From assembly GCF_006376615.1 (NCBI RefSeq), contig NZ_VEXQ01000016.1, positions 1 through 64,000 on the forward strand: 64,000 bases of DNA, written 5' to 3'. Origin of the DNA: Buttiauxella sp. B2 (lineage in GTDB: Bacteria > Pseudomonadota > Gammaproteobacteria > Enterobacterales > Enterobacteriaceae). The notes beneath the pieces are model-generated. The model was given only the letters and a program-made list of their open reading frames with translations, searched no databases and had not been told where the DNA came from. Shown in pieces: positions 37,435 through 47,242 of this stretch (positions within the stretch are counted from its first letter, which is position 1; the number at the start of each line of letters is the position of its first letter). Both the position numbers and the translations under genes were made by a program.

Positions 37435-38078
37435 GCCCAGAAAATTTCATTACCCAGTGGCAACAAGAGCCGCTACCGCTGGTCGCCATATTGCGTGGCA
37501 TTACGCCAGCCGAAGCTGCCGAAGCGGCAGACATTTTGTTGGAATGCGGATTCCGTTATCTGGAAGTGCCGCTTAACAGTCCGTCGCCACTGGAGTCGAT
37601 TAGCCTTATGCGCGATGTCGTAGGCAAACGCGGCTACGTTGGCGCGGGTACGGTGCTTACCGTCGAACAAGTGGATGCTGTTGCCGAATGCGGCGGCCAA
37701 TTGATTATCTCCCCGAACTGCTGCCCTGACGTTATCCGCCACACCAGCAAACTTGGCTTGATAAGCATGCCGGGCATCATGACACCAAGCGAAGCGTTCA
37801 GCGCCATTGCAGCCGGAGCCAGCGCCCTGAAACTGTTCCCAGCCGAACATGTCAGCCCAGTGATTACCAAAGCTTTTCGCGCAGTAGTACCACGCGAAGT
37901 GGCGCTGTTGCCAGTTGGCGGTATTCAGCCTAACGCAGTACAAATGAGGAGTTACATGCAGGCAGGAGCCAACGGTTTCGGCCTGGGCGGTGGGTTATAT
38001 CAGGCGGGAATGAGCATGGCTTTGCTGCGTGAACGTGCACTGGCATATCAACAAGCCTGGCGCGAGTGTGCGGAGTAA
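37431..38078 (+). CDS. dgoA: 2-dehydro-3-deoxy-6-phosphogalactonate aldolase
   Basis: 215 residues from ATG 37431 (ATGA overlap with dgoK). Class I KDPG/KDPGal aldolase; cleaves KDPGal to pyruvate and glyceraldehyde-3-phosphate. Motifs: LVAILRGITPAEA, YLEVPLNSP (catalytic Glu), GAGTVLT, and the Schiff-base Lys in ALKLFPAEHVSP. Matches DgoA better than Eda by the ILRGI N-terminus and its partner gene. Confidence 0.93.
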   Translation: MSPENFITQWQQEPLPLVAILRGITPAEAAEAADILLECGFRYLEVPLNSPSPLESISLMRDVVGKRGYVGAGTVLTVEQVDAVAECGGQLIISPNCCPDVIRHTSKLGLISMPGIMTPSEAFSAIAAGASALKLFPAEHVSPVITKAFRAVVPREVALLPVGGIQPNAVQMRSYMQAGANGFGLGGGLYQAGMSMALLRERALAYQQAWRECAE

Positions 38079-38081
38079 ATC

Positions 38082-38951
38082 ATGAATCAGTTCATCGGTG
38101 GGAACGTCGAGGTTATTGGTGATTATCGTGCTCAGTTGGGTGAAACGCCGGTGTGGTGTAGCCACAGCGATTCGCTGCTGTGGGTCGATATTCTGCAAAA
38201 CCGTCTGCTGCGCTACTGGCCGAATCAGGCCGGACGCATTGATGTTCACCCGATGCCTGTTTTCACCAGCGCGGTACTGCTGACAACCCTGCCCGAGACA
38301 TTTCTGGTGGTAAGCCAGAGCGGGATCTCTGGGTACAACTATCAGAATCAGCAATTTAGCCCGCTTTGCGAATGGCCTGATGATGCGGCGGGAACGCGCC
38401 CCAACGAAGCCGCGATTGCGCCAGATGGTTCGCTGTGGTTTAGCACTATGGACCCAACGGCTCAAAAAGCTATCGGAAGTTGGTATCGAGTTAGCCGTTC
38501 AATGCCTGTTCCCCAACGCCTGCTGGGCGGCCAGTTAGTCCCCAACACCCTGCAATGGATTGATGGAAATATCTGGTTCGCCGATTCACTACGCCACACG
38601 TTTTACCGCGCAACGTTGCAATCAGATGGCCTGCACATCAAACAAGAATATCAAGTATCCGGTATTCCAGACGGTTCAACGCTCACCACCAAAAATGAAC
38701 TTATCAACGCTTGCTGGGGCAGTTCGTCCCTGACGCATTACCAGATAAGTGGCAACAAAATGGCCGAAACGAGCCAGTTAAAACTACCGGTTAGCCAACC
38801 CAGCAGTTGCACCTTCGGAGGGCCAAATCTGTCCGATCTCTACATCACTTCCGCACGAGAAGGACTCGCTGCACCCGTCGCCCTGGATGGCGCGGTTTTA
38901 AAAATAACAACAACTCATTCAGGCATACTCGCCCGCAAATTCAGGCTCTAG
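38082..38951 (+). CDS. SMP-30/gluconolactonase-family sugar lactonase
   Basis: 289 residues, six-bladed propeller. Metal ligands visible: Glu in AQLGETPVWCSHSDSLLWVDI, Asn in GTRPNEAAIAPDGSLWFSTMD, Asn near VPNTLQWIDG, Asp in IWFADSLRHTFYR. Hydrolyses an aldonolactone to the aldonate; which sugar cannot be read, but the kinase and aldolase upstream suggest galactono- or a related hexono-lactone. Starts 3 bp after dgoA. Confidence 0.88.
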   Translation: MNQFIGGNVEVIGDYRAQLGETPVWCSHSDSLLWVDILQNRLLRYWPNQAGRIDVHPMPVFTSAVLLTTLPETFLVVSQSGISGYNYQNQQFSPLCEWPDDAAGTRPNEAAIAPDGSLWFSTMDPTAQKAIGSWYRVSRSMPVPQRLLGGQLVPNTLQWIDGNIWFADSLRHTFYRATLQSDGLHIKQEYQVSGIPDGSTLTTKNELINACWGSSSLTHYQISGNKMAETSQLKLPVSQPSSCTFGGPNLSDLYITSAREGLAAPVALDGAVLKITTTHSGILARKFRL

Positions 38952-38978
38952 AATTTTCATAACTTTCAAGGTGTTATT

Positions 38979-40403
38979 ATGAGCACAATTTCTAATCCTA
39001 CACATACGAATCGCCAGACGATCCTCGTCTGTTTCCTCGCGGCACTAGCCGGGTTGCTGTTTGGCCTGGATATGGGCGTTATCGCGGGCGCACTCCCCTT
39101 TATTGCTAACGAATTTGGTTTAAGCAGCCACCACCAGGAAATCGTGGTCAGTATCATGATGTTGGGTGCAGCACTGGGCGCATTGTGCAGTGGCCCAATG
39201 TCTTCAAGCCTTGGGCGTAAGAAAAGCCTGTTGCTGGGTGCGGTGCTGTTTGTGGTTGGTTCCGTGGGTTGTGCCGTTGCGCACAACATGGAAATCCTCT
39301 CCGTATCGCGTTTTATCCTCGGCCTGGCTGTCGGCGTTGCCTCCTTCACCGCCCCGTTGTATTTGTCTGAAATCGCACCAGAACGTATCCGCGGCAGCAT
39401 GATTTCGCTTTATCAATTGATGATTACCATCGGTATCCTGGCCGCATTTTTGTCTGATACCGCACTGAGCGAAGGTGGCCACTGGCGCTGGATGCTTGGC
39501 GTTATCACCTTCCCGGCGATCATTCTCTTTGTTGGCGTGCTGACCTTACCTGAAAGCCCACGCTGGCTAGCGATGAAAGACAAACACGAGCTGGCAGGAA
39601 AAGTGCTGAAACTGCTGCGTAATTCCGACAAAGAAGCGCAGGACGAACTGAATCAGATCCGCGAAAGTGTGAAGATGAAACAGCGCGGTTTGCAGCTTTT
39701 CCGCCACAACGCAAACTTCCGCCGTTCCACCTATTTGGGCGTGTTACTCCAGTTCATGCAGCAGTTCACCGGCATGACGGTGATCATGTACTACGCGCCG
39801 AAGATCTTCGAGATCGCCGGGTTCTCCACCACCAAAGAGCAAATGTGGGGCACGGTTATCGCCGGTTTAACCAACGTTCTCGCCACCTTTATTGCCATTG
39901 CGCTGGTCGACCGTTGGGGACGCAAACCGATCCTCAAGCTAGGGTTCTCGGTCATGGCGGTGTGCATGGGTATTCTCGGTTATATGTTCTACAGCGGGAT
40001 AACTAACCCAACCGAACAATACGCTGCGGTTATCGTGCTGCTAATTTTCATCACTGGTTTTGCGATGAGTGCAGGCCCGCTTATCTGGGTGCTGTGTTCT
40101 GAAATCCAGCCGCTCGCCGGACGCGACTTTGGCGTCACCTGCTCCACGATGGCGAACTGGATTGCCAATATGATCATCGGTGCCACTTTCCTGACGCTTA
40201 TCGACACCATCGGCAGCCCGAACACCTTCTGGCTGTATGGCGTGCTGAACGTCATTTGTATTGGACTGACTGTTCTCTTCGTCCCTGAAACCAAAAGTAT
40301 TTCTCTGGAACACATCGAACGTAATTTGATGAGCGGCCTGCCGCTGCGCCAAATCGGTCTGCCGCAAAACGGAAATATCGGACAAACAGCCACAACAGAA
40401 TAA
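38979..40403 (+). CDS. MFS sugar:proton symporter (GalP/AraE/XylE type)
   Basis: 474 residues, 12 helices. Sugar-porter signatures: [47 protein letters not shown] and the C-terminal [14 protein letters not shown]. The full set and the GalP-like [17 protein letters not shown] stretch suggest import of a free hexose or pentose. Its presence in the cluster implies that the pathway starts from a free sugar rather than only from an aldonate. Confidence 0.9.
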   Translation: MSTISNPTHTNRQTILVCFLAALAGLLFGLDMGVIAGALPFIANEFGLSSHHQEIVVSIMMLGAALGALCSGPMSSSLGRKKSLLLGAVLFVVGSVGCAVAHNMEILSVSRFILGLAVGVASFTAPLYLSEIAPERIRGSMISLYQLMITIGILAAFLSDTALSEGGHWRWMLGVITFPAIILFVGVLTLPESPRWLAMKDKHELAGKVLKLLRNSDKEAQDELNQIRESVKMKQRGLQLFRHNANFRRSTYLGVLLQFMQQFTGMTVIMYYAPKIFEIAGFSTTKEQMWGTVIAGLTNVLATFIAIALVDRWGRKPILKLGFSVMAVCMGILGYMFYSGITNPTEQYAAVIVLLIFITGFAMSAGPLIWVLCSEIQPLAGRDFGVTCSTMANWIANMIIGATFLTLIDTIGSPNTFWLYGVLNVICIGLTVLFVPETKSISLEHIERNLMSGLPLRQIGLPQNGNIGQTATTE

Positions 40404-40410
40404 AAAATTA

Positions 40411-40437
40411 TCGGGTGGCGCTGCGCTATCCGACCTA
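40411..40437. repeat. REP-like element
   Basis: TCGGGTGGCGCTGCGCTATC followed by CGACCTACA closely matches the REP/BIME unit of enterobacteria, with the GCGCTGCGC core and a pairing TCGG/CCGA stem. It sits between two genes of one operon, where it may limit read-through or protect upstream mRNA. Confidence 0.75.
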
Positions 40438-40469
40438 CAAAAGCCCAGCCCTACACCCTGGAGATGAAC

Positions 40470-41858
40470 ATGAGTGGCATAATAGAAAGAAAATCAGCGG
40501 GTTCTACCGCTGAGTCGCGGGTCTATAGCAAGATAACCAAGCGACTTATTCCGTTTTTGATTTTGTGTTATTTCTTCGCCTACCTGGACCGCGTAAACGT
40601 TGGGTTCGCCAAACTGCACATGCAGGATGCGCTGAACTTCAGCGACACGGTCTACGGGCTTGGGGCGGGCATCTTCTTTATCGGCTACTTCCTGTTTGAA
40701 ATGCCCAGCAATCTGCTGATGCAACGCTTCGGTCCACGTTTCTGGATTGCCCGCATCATGGTGACATGGGCGGTGCTTTCAGCGGGCATGATGTTTGTCA
40801 CCACGCCGACGCAGTTTTACGCGGTGCGCTTTTTACTCGGCGTGGCAGAAGCTGGCTTCTTTCCTGGCATCGTGTTTTATCTCACGCTGTGGTTCCCTTC
40901 GTGGCGATCCGCCCGCACCCTCGGGCTGTTTATTCTCGTCACGCCTCTTTCCACCATTATTGGTAGTCCGCTTTCCGGTTTGATCCTCAAGCTGTTTGAA
41001 GGCGTTGGCAGTTTGCATAACTGGCAGTGGCTGTTTTTGGTCGAAGCTGTTCCCTCTTTCCTGTTGGCGTTCGTGGTGCTGCGTTATCTGGATAACGACG
41101 TGAAATCGGCCAAATGGCTGAGCGATGCCGAAAAGCAGATTGTGATTAACGACCTGGCAAAAGACGCCGCCAACCGCGCCCTTGCTAATCAGGGCAAAGT
41201 CGACAGCAGCCTGAAAGGCATGTTGAAAAACGGCTATGTCTGGCTGTTGGCAGTGGTGTTCTTTAGCTTCAACATCGGCTACTACGGCATTAATTTCTGG
41301 CTGCCGTCGATAATCAAAAGCTCCGGTGTTAACGATGATTTCCATATCGGCCTACTGGCGGCACTACCTTATGTGTTCGGCGCATGCTTCATGGTGTGGA
41401 ACAGTCGCCACTCCGACCTGAAACAAGAACGCCGTTGGCATATCGCTATTCCTGCGCTGATCGGCTGCATTGGCCTTGCGCTGAGCGCATATTGCAGCGG
41501 TTCCACCTTCTGGATGATGGCGTGGATTTGCGTGGCGATGTCCGGCACCCTGGCGCTAATCCCAACTTATATCAGCCTGCCCGGCGCATTGCTCTCCGGT
41601 ACTGCCGCCGCCGCAGGTATCGCTTTCGTTAACTCCATCGGCAACCTGGCGGGCTTCTTTGGCCCAACGGTTCTTGGCTGGCTGAAAGACACGACTGGCC
41701 GTACCGACACCGGTTTATACATTCTGGCGGGCTTCCTGCTGCTTTGCGCCCCGCTGATCCTCACGCTGCCAGCCCGACTGGCAAACCCGAAAAAAGTTAT
41801 CGCAGTACCTGAACGCAGCGATGTGCAGCCTGATGCTGCCCATCACATTAATCGCTAA
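40470..41858 (+). CDS. MFS anion:cation symporter (DgoT/GarP-like aldonate importer)
   Basis: 462 residues from ATG 40470. The in-frame ATG at 40464 directly abuts GGAG, so the second ATG, 6 bp away, is the likely start. 12 helices; ACS-family signature FAYLDRVNVGFAKLHMQDAL and the inter-domain loop. Relatives import galactonate, glucarate or tartrate-type acids. It gives the cluster an acid-entry route beside the sugar porter. Confidence 0.88.
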   Translation: MSGIIERKSAGSTAESRVYSKITKRLIPFLILCYFFAYLDRVNVGFAKLHMQDALNFSDTVYGLGAGIFFIGYFLFEMPSNLLMQRFGPRFWIARIMVTWAVLSAGMMFVTTPTQFYAVRFLLGVAEAGFFPGIVFYLTLWFPSWRSARTLGLFILVTPLSTIIGSPLSGLILKLFEGVGSLHNWQWLFLVEAVPSFLLAFVVLRYLDNDVKSAKWLSDAEKQIVINDLAKDAANRALANQGKVDSSLKGMLKNGYVWLLAVVFFSFNIGYYGINFWLPSIIKSSGVNDDFHIGLLAALPYVFGACFMVWNSRHSDLKQERRWHIAIPALIGCIGLALSAYCSGSTFWMMAWICVAMSGTLALIPTYISLPGALLSGTAAAAGIAFVNSIGNLAGFFGPTVLGWLKDTTGRTDTGLYILAGFLLLCAPLILTLPARLANPKKVIAVPERSDVQPDAAHHINR

Positions 41859-41879
41859 CGTTATAAAGAGATTGAGAAT

Positions 41880-43586
41880 ATGAGTGGATGTGGCGGATGT
41901 GCCAGTTGTGGCACGCATTTCAACCCAATCCTTGAAGATGATGACGGCGCGCTGAAACGTGCTCTGTATAAATCAATGGGCCATACCGACGAGCAACTGC
42001 GTAAACCCGTTATTGCAGTAGTGAACAGTTACACCAACGCAACGGCGGGCCATGCCAATCTGAATGAGCTAACAGCCAAAGTGCTTGAAGGTATTGAAGA
42101 AGCCGGTGGCGTGGGCATGGTGTTTGGCACTATTGCCCCTTGCGACGGTATTGCCGAAGGGCATTTAGGAATGCGCTATATTCTCGCTGCCCGCGAGGTG
42201 ATTACCGCGTCAATCGAAGTGATGATGCGCGCCCACCGTTTTGATGGCATGGTGCTGCTCGGTTCGTGCGACAAAATCGTTCCGGCAATGTTAATGGCGG
42301 CGGCACGGCTGGATATCCCGGCGATTATGGTCAACGGCGGCCCAATGTATCCGGCTGAATATAAAGGTAAACACTGGGACGGCAACATCGTTACCGAAGC
42401 CATTGGCTGGAAGAAACGTGGCGAAATCAGCGAGGAGGAGTTCGCTCATATCGAGAACATCGCAGAACCAGGACCAGGTTCCTGCACCATGTATGGTACG
42501 GCGAACACCATGTGCTGTATCGGTGAAGTTCTGGGGATGAGTTTGCCAGGCAGCAGTACGTTGCCTGCCGTTTCGCAAGAACGCCGCGATTGCGCTGTAG
42601 AAACAGGGCGTCAGGCTGTCGAACTGGTGCTCAACGGGGTTAATGCACGCCAGATTATTACCGCAGAATCCATTCATAACGCGATGGTTTATCTGCTGGC
42701 AACCGGCGGCTCAACCAATGCCATCCTACATTTACAGGCAATTTATTACGAAGCCGAACTCGGCCATCTGCCACTTTCTGCATTTGATGAACTCAGCCAC
42801 CGAGTGCCGTTGGTTGCCTCGCTCTATCCGGCATCCGAACACGACATGATCGATTTCTGGGAAGCGGGCGGCGTGCAGGCAGTGGAGTATGAAATCAGCA
42901 AACTGATGCACATGGATGCGCTGACAGTGACAGGTAAAACCAAAGCTGAATTGCACGCCGTTGGTAAACGTAGTTGTCGCCCGGAAGTGATTCATACCCT
43001 CGCCATTCCGGTGCGTAATGAAGCCGGTGTTGCGGTGCTGCACGGTAATTTGTCGCCGCTGGGTTGCGTGGTGAAACCTGCGGCAGTGCCGGAAAACCTG
43101 ATGGTCTTCCGTGGCCCTGCTGTGGTGTTCAACAGCGAGCAAGAATCCGTCGAGGCGATTATGTCCGGCCAAATCCAGCCGGGTAGCGTGCTGGTGCTAC
43201 GCTACGAAGGCCCGAAAGGTGGCCCAGGCATGCCGGAAATGTACAAACCGATGAAATCCCTCGAAGGGATGGGCCTGTCCGATACCTGTGCATTAATTAC
43301 CGATGGGCGTTTCTCCGGCTCGAACCGCGGTTTGTTCGTCGGCCATATTTCACCGGAAGCGGTGGATGGCGGTGAACTGGGTCTGGTGGAAGACGGGGAT
43401 GAAATCTCCATTGATATTCCGTCCCGTACTCTGACGTTGCATGTGGCAGAAACTGTTCTGGCAACGCGCCGCGAAAACTGGAAACCCGTCAATAAAGAAG
43501 TTCCTCGCGGTTTTCTGCGTTTGTACCGCCGCTGGGCGTTACCTGCCGCGCAAGGTGCCGTATTGGCAGACAGGGAGGATGACTAA
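41880..43586 (+). CDS. IlvD/Edd-family sugar-acid dehydratase
   Basis: 568 residues. Fe-S ligands of the family: Cys in IAPCDGIAEGHLGM, GSCDKIVPAMLMAA and GSCTMYGTANTMCC; C-terminal ITDGRFSGSNRG. Dehydrates an aldonate to a 2-keto-3-deoxy acid. Sugar-acid members act on arabonate, xylonate, galactonate or fuconate; the dgoK/dgoA partners favour galactonate or a related hexonate. Odd: the first 12 residues hold an extra CGGCASCG cluster. In E. coli galactonate is dehydrated by DgoD (enolase superfamily), absent here. Confidence 0.88.
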   Translation: MSGCGGCASCGTHFNPILEDDDGALKRALYKSMGHTDEQLRKPVIAVVNSYTNATAGHANLNELTAKVLEGIEEAGGVGMVFGTIAPCDGIAEGHLGMRYILAAREVITASIEVMMRAHRFDGMVLLGSCDKIVPAMLMAAARLDIPAIMVNGGPMYPAEYKGKHWDGNIVTEAIGWKKRGEISEEEFAHIENIAEPGPGSCTMYGTANTMCCIGEVLGMSLPGSSTLPAVSQERRDCAVETGRQAVELVLNGVNARQIITAESIHNAMVYLLATGGSTNAILHLQAIYYEAELGHLPLSAFDELSHRVPLVASLYPASEHDMIDFWEAGGVQAVEYEISKLMHMDALTVTGKTKAELHAVGKRSCRPEVIHTLAIPVRNEAGVAVLHGNLSPLGCVVKPAAVPENLMVFRGPAVVFNSEQESVEAIMSGQIQPGSVLVLRYEGPKGGPGMPEMYKPMKSLEGMGLSDTCALITDGRFSGSNRGLFVGHISPEAVDGGELGLVEDGDEISIDIPSRTLTLHVAETVLATRRENWKPVNKEVPRGFLRLYRRWALPAAQGAVLADREDD

Positions 43587-44488
43587 TGGCTAAGCATTTT
43601 ACTGCGGCGGATATTGTTGGGGTAAACCCGATTGTCGCTATGCCGTTTACCGCTAGCGGGGAAATCGACGAAGTCAGTTTTGTGCGCCTGCTCGAGCATA
43701 TCGGCAATACCGGCGCACAAGGCACCACGCTGTTTGGCATCGCCAGCGAGTTTCCAAAACTTGAAGACAACGAGCGCAACCGCCTGGCACAACTGCTTGT
43801 CAGCACGCTGGCGGGCAGTTCGTTGTATCGGGCAATGTCCGTCACCGACCACAGCACAGAAGTTGCTGTAAAACGTGCGCGTTATTACGCCTCACTGGGT
43901 GCTGATGCACTCATGCTGCTGCCACCGTTTTTCCTGCAACCCAGTCCACAGGCGATTCAGGAACATATTTTTGCTGTGCTGGAAGCGGTGGATATTCCGG
44001 TGATGGTGCAATACGCACCGGGAGAAACAGGTCTTGCGATTACCCCAGAACAGTTAGCGGCAGTCGCTGTTCGTTATCCCCATGCGGTGTTTAAAATCGA
44101 GTGCAATCCGCCAGTGGATTACACCCGTGAATTCTTAGCCAAAGCTCCGCAGGCCAGCGTGCTTAATGGCTATGCTGGATTGTATATGCTGCAAATGTTG
44201 GAGGCAGGTGGCAAAGGCGTGATGCCAGGTTGTTCGTTTAGCGAAGTGTATGTGCGCATTTACCAACAATGGCAGCGCGGAGAACAGCAACAGGCCGAGG
44301 CATTGCACCAGGCGCTGCTACCGTACATACAGCGCTGGATGGCGCACTGCGAATACATCATTCAGGTCGAGAAAACGATTCTGATGCAGCGCGGCCTTAT
44401 CGCGACCGATTATTGCCGTAAACCTGGCTGGCATCTTACGCCTGAAGATCATCAGCTTATTGACAACTTCATCAGGGAATTATTATGA
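43586..44488 (+). CDS. DapA-family 2-keto-3-deoxy acid aldolase or dehydratase
   Basis: 300 residues, TIM barrel. Schiff-base Lys in VFKIECNPPVDYT; catalytic Tyr in VMVQYAPGETG; the usual GTTGE loop reads LFGIASEF. Relatives include KDG/KDGal aldolases, L-KDA dehydratase and NanA-like lyases; the exact reaction is open. Starts in a TAATG overlap with the dehydratase gene. It would give a non-phosphorylated branch parallel to dgoK/dgoA, or serve a different chain length. Confidence 0.85.
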   Translation: MAKHFTAADIVGVNPIVAMPFTASGEIDEVSFVRLLEHIGNTGAQGTTLFGIASEFPKLEDNERNRLAQLLVSTLAGSSLYRAMSVTDHSTEVAVKRARYYASLGADALMLLPPFFLQPSPQAIQEHIFAVLEAVDIPVMVQYAPGETGLAITPEQLAAVAVRYPHAVFKIECNPPVDYTREFLAKAPQASVLNGYAGLYMLQMLEAGGKGVMPGCSFSEVYVRIYQQWQRGEQQQAEALHQALLPYIQRWMAHCEYIIQVEKTILMQRGLIATDYCRKPGWHLTPEDHQLIDNFIRELL

Positions 44489-45267
44489 AAACCCAACAAT
44501 CTACTCGCGTAATCATCGTGACCGGAGCCAGCCAAGGGATTGGCCACGCGATAGCGCAAACTTATCTGAATAATGGCGATATTGTCATTGGTTGTGCTTA
44601 TTCCACACTGGAAAAAGCGAGTGGCGCGCAAAAATTACTGGCTGATTATCCGGAGCGTTTCTTCTACTTTTCCGTCGATGTCACCAAAACCGAGTCAATA
44701 AAGCAGTTTGTTACCGATGCTGAAAAACTGTTTGGCCATATTGATGTGCTGGTGTCAAATGCAGGCAAGAACGTCTTTAAAGGGATTGATTGCGAAGAGA
44801 ACGACTGGTCGCATAACTTTGACCTGAACTTGCGCTCCCATTGGTTTATGGCGAAATGTGCCCGTCCTGCGCTAGCCAAAAGCAAAGGGGTGATTCTTAT
44901 CATGACTTCAAATCACGCGTTCTCTACCATGCCAGGATGTGCACCTTATAACATTAGCAAACGTGCATTGCTGTCGCTGGTACAGAGCCTGACTATCGAA
45001 TGGGGGCCAGAAATTCGTACCGTCGGCATCGCGCCTGGTTTTATCGATACCGACGGCAATCAGGTGTGGTTTGATTCACACACTGACGGACGTCTCGCCC
45101 GTGAAAAAACCATCAAAAAACACCCTGTCGGGCGTATTGGTCGCCCTGAAGAAGTAGGCGAACTTTGCCTGTTCCTATCCAGCGAAAACGCCGGTTTTAT
45201 TGCTGGCACCACGATTGTGATGGATGGCGGGCGTAGTGCCATCATGCAAGATAGAGACGACGTTTGA
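44485..45267 (+). CDS. Short-chain dehydrogenase/reductase, probable sugar dehydrogenase
   Basis: 260 residues. Classical SDR: VTGASQGIGHAIAQ cofactor loop, VSNAGKN, catalytic Ser in MTSNHAFSTM, and Tyr/Lys in YNISKRALLSL. Family members oxidise galactose, glucose, arabinose or fucose to lactones with NAD(P)+. ATGA overlap with the DapA-type gene; last gene before a terminator. In the model it performs the first step, before the lactonase. Confidence 0.88.
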   Translation: MKTQQSTRVIIVTGASQGIGHAIAQTYLNNGDIVIGCAYSTLEKASGAQKLLADYPERFFYFSVDVTKTESIKQFVTDAEKLFGHIDVLVSNAGKNVFKGIDCEENDWSHNFDLNLRSHWFMAKCARPALAKSKGVILIMTSNHAFSTMPGCAPYNISKRALLSLVQSLTIEWGPEIRTVGIAPGFIDTDGNQVWFDSHTDGRLAREKTIKKHPVGRIGRPEEVGELCLFLSSENAGFIAGTTIVMDGGRSAIMQDRDDV

Positions 45268-45283
45268 TAAATCGCAGGTATAA

Positions 45284-45309
45284 AAATGGGGAGCCGAGGC
45301 TCCCCATTT
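45284..45309. terminator. Bidirectional terminator between the SDR gene and ispH
   Basis: AAATGGGGAGCC / GGCTCCCCATTT 12-bp stem with a tight loop; A/T tracts flank both sides, so it can serve both converging transcripts. Confidence 0.85.
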
Positions 45310-45330
45310 AATTCTGTCTGATGGCCGAAA

Positions 45331-46281
45331 TCACTCGACTTCTTTCACATCCACACGTAGCTCACGCGGCACTTCGAAAACGATGTTTTCTTCACGCCCA
45401 ATCAGCTCACGCGCTTCGCTGCCACCCAGTTCACGCAGGCGAGCCAGCACGTTTTGTACCAGAATATCTGGCGCAGACGCCCCAGCAGTCACACCGACAC
45501 ACTTGGCATCTTTAACCCAGACATCCTGGATATCAGTTGCATCGTCAATCAGGTATGCGGCTTTGCCCATGCGTTGTGCAAGCTCAGCAAGACGATTGGA
45601 GTTGGACGAGTTTTTCGACCCCACGACCAGCACCACGTCAGCTTCATCTGCCAGCGCACGCACGGCTTCCTGACGGTTAGTCGTTGCGTAGCAAATGTCA
45701 TCTTTACGTGGGCCGATGATTTTCGGGAAGCGTTTACGCAGCGCGTCAATCACATCTGAAGTGTCATCCACAGAAAGCGTGGTCTGCGTCATAAACGAAA
45801 GTTTGGTTTCGTTTTTCACATCCAGCTTGCCGACATCTTCCGGTGATTCAACCAAGTACATGCCACCTTTTGGGTTGCTGTACTGGCCCATGGTGCCCTC
45901 CACTTCCGGGTGACCAGCATGGCCAATCAGAATGGATTCTTCACCACGACGGCTGGCGCGAGCAACTTCCATATGCACTTTGGTCACCAGTGGGCAAGTC
46001 GCATCAAACACCGTTAAATCACGGCCTTTTGCTTCGCTGCGCACCGCCTGAGAAACTCCGTGTGCTGAGAAAATCAGGATTGCGCCATCCGGCACCTCAC
46101 TGATCTGCTCGATGAAAATCGCCCCACGTTCGCGCAGGCTATCTACCACATAGCGGTTGTGCACCACTTCGTGGCGGACATAAATTGGCGCGCCGTAAAT
46201 GGCCAGCGCGTTTTCAACAATGCTGATAGCGCGGTCTACCCCGGCACAAAAGCCGCGAGGGTTAGCCAACAGGATCTGCAT
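45331..46281 (-). CDS. ispH: 4-hydroxy-3-methylbut-2-enyl diphosphate reductase
   Basis: 316 residues; last step of the MEP isoprenoid pathway, giving IPP and DMAPP. [4Fe-4S] ligand cysteines in [26 protein letters not shown] and [14 protein letters not shown]; catalytic Glu in [11 protein letters not shown]. Overlaps fkpB by 20 bp; end of the ribF-ileS-lspA-fkpB-ispH operon. Confidence 0.97.
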   Translation of the reverse strand: MQILLANPRGFCAGVDRAISIVENALAIYGAPIYVRHEVVHNRYVVDSLRERGAIFIEQISEVPDGAILIFSAHGVSQAVRSEAKGRDLTVFDATCPLVTKVHMEVARASRRGEESILIGHAGHPEVEGTMGQYSNPKGGMYLVESPEDVGKLDVKNETKLSFMTQTTLSVDDTSDVIDALRKRFPKIIGPRKDDICYATTNRQEAVRALADEADVVLVVGSKNSSNSNRLAELAQRMGKAAYLIDDATDIQDVWVKDAKCVGVTAGASAPDILVQNVLARLRELGGSEARELIGREENIVFEVPRELRVDVKEVE

Positions 46282-46732
46282 TCAACGCCTCCAGTACCGG
46301 ATCGATTTCCAGTACTTCGATATCAAAATGAATGGTTTGCCCGGCGAGTGGGTGGTTAAAGTCAACGGTGATGGAATCGCCATTAACTTCACGCACTACA
46401 CCTGGCATCTCGCTGCCATCCATTGCAGTAAATAGCATAATCGCACCGGGTACCGGCTCACCCGCATCAATAAATTCACGACGCGAGAAATACTGGATCA
46501 TGTCCGGACTTGGAATACCAAACGCCGACTCTGGTGCCAGAGAGAACGTTTTTTTGTCCCCTGCTTTCAAGCCGACAAGCTGGTCTTCCATACCCGGCGA
46601 CAGTGTTTCGTCGCCCAGCGTGAAGAGTGCCGGTTTGCCGTTATTGCGGGTCGACTCGGCAGTGGAGCCATCTTCGAGTTTCAGAGTGAAATGCACTAAT
46701 ACTCTGCTATTGGCCTGGATAGACTCAGCCAT
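46262..46732 (-). CDS. fkpB: FKBP-type peptidyl-prolyl isomerase (SlpA-like)
   Basis: 156 residues, a few longer than E. coli FkpB (149). FKBP domain with the inserted flap: [58 protein letters not shown]. Cytoplasmic prolyl isomerase/chaperone. Starts 3 bp after lspA. Confidence 0.95.
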   Translation of the reverse strand: MAESIQANSRVLVHFTLKLEDGSTAESTRNNGKPALFTLGDETLSPGMEDQLVGLKAGDKKTFSLAPESAFGIPSPDMIQYFSRREFIDAGEPVPGAIMLFTAMDGSEMPGVVREVNGDSITVDFNHPLAGQTIHFDIEVLEIDPVLEALNADPVG

Positions 46733-46735
46733 GGA

Positions 46736-47242
46736 TTATCCTTTCTGCTTTGCGGGCTTGTCGGAGGAGACAAAGAACCCCTCCAGTACAATTAGCGCCG
46801 CACCGATACAGATTGCCGTATCGGCCAAATTAAACGTGGCAAAGTGCCAGTCGCCGACATAAAAATCGATCATGTCGACCACAAAACCATGCCAAAGCCT
46901 GTCAAACAAGTTGCCAAGTGCACCGCCAATAATTAAAGCATAGGCGATATTATTCAGCTTCTGAGTGGCTTTCGCGCGGTACATCAGCACGGCCAGAACG
47001 ACACAAATACCGATAGCGATACCTGCGAAGAACCAGCGCTGCCAGCCGCCACTATCTGCAAGGAAGCTAAACGCAGCACCGTAGTTACGGGCATAGTGCA
47101 GATTCAGCGACGGGAACAGGGATACAGTGTCCCCCAGCATGAAATGCTGGAGGATCAGGTATTTACTGCCCAGATCGACGATCAGTACCACAACCACTAG
47201 CCACAGCCAGCGCAGGCCGCTTGAACAAATCGATTTACTCAT
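46736..47242 (-). CDS. lspA: Lipoprotein signal peptidase
   Basis: 168 residues, four transmembrane helices; cleaves prolipoprotein signal peptides. Catalytic-Asp regions [20 protein letters not shown] and [11 protein letters not shown]. Starts in a TGATG overlap with ileS. Confidence 0.97.
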   Translation of the reverse strand: MSKSICSSGLRWLWLVVVVLIVDLGSKYLILQHFMLGDTVSLFPSLNLHYARNYGAAFSFLADSGGWQRWFFAGIAIGICVVLAVLMYRAKATQKLNNIAYALIIGGALGNLFDRLWHGFVVDMIDFYVGDWHFATFNLADTAICIGAALIVLEGFFVSSDKPAKQKG

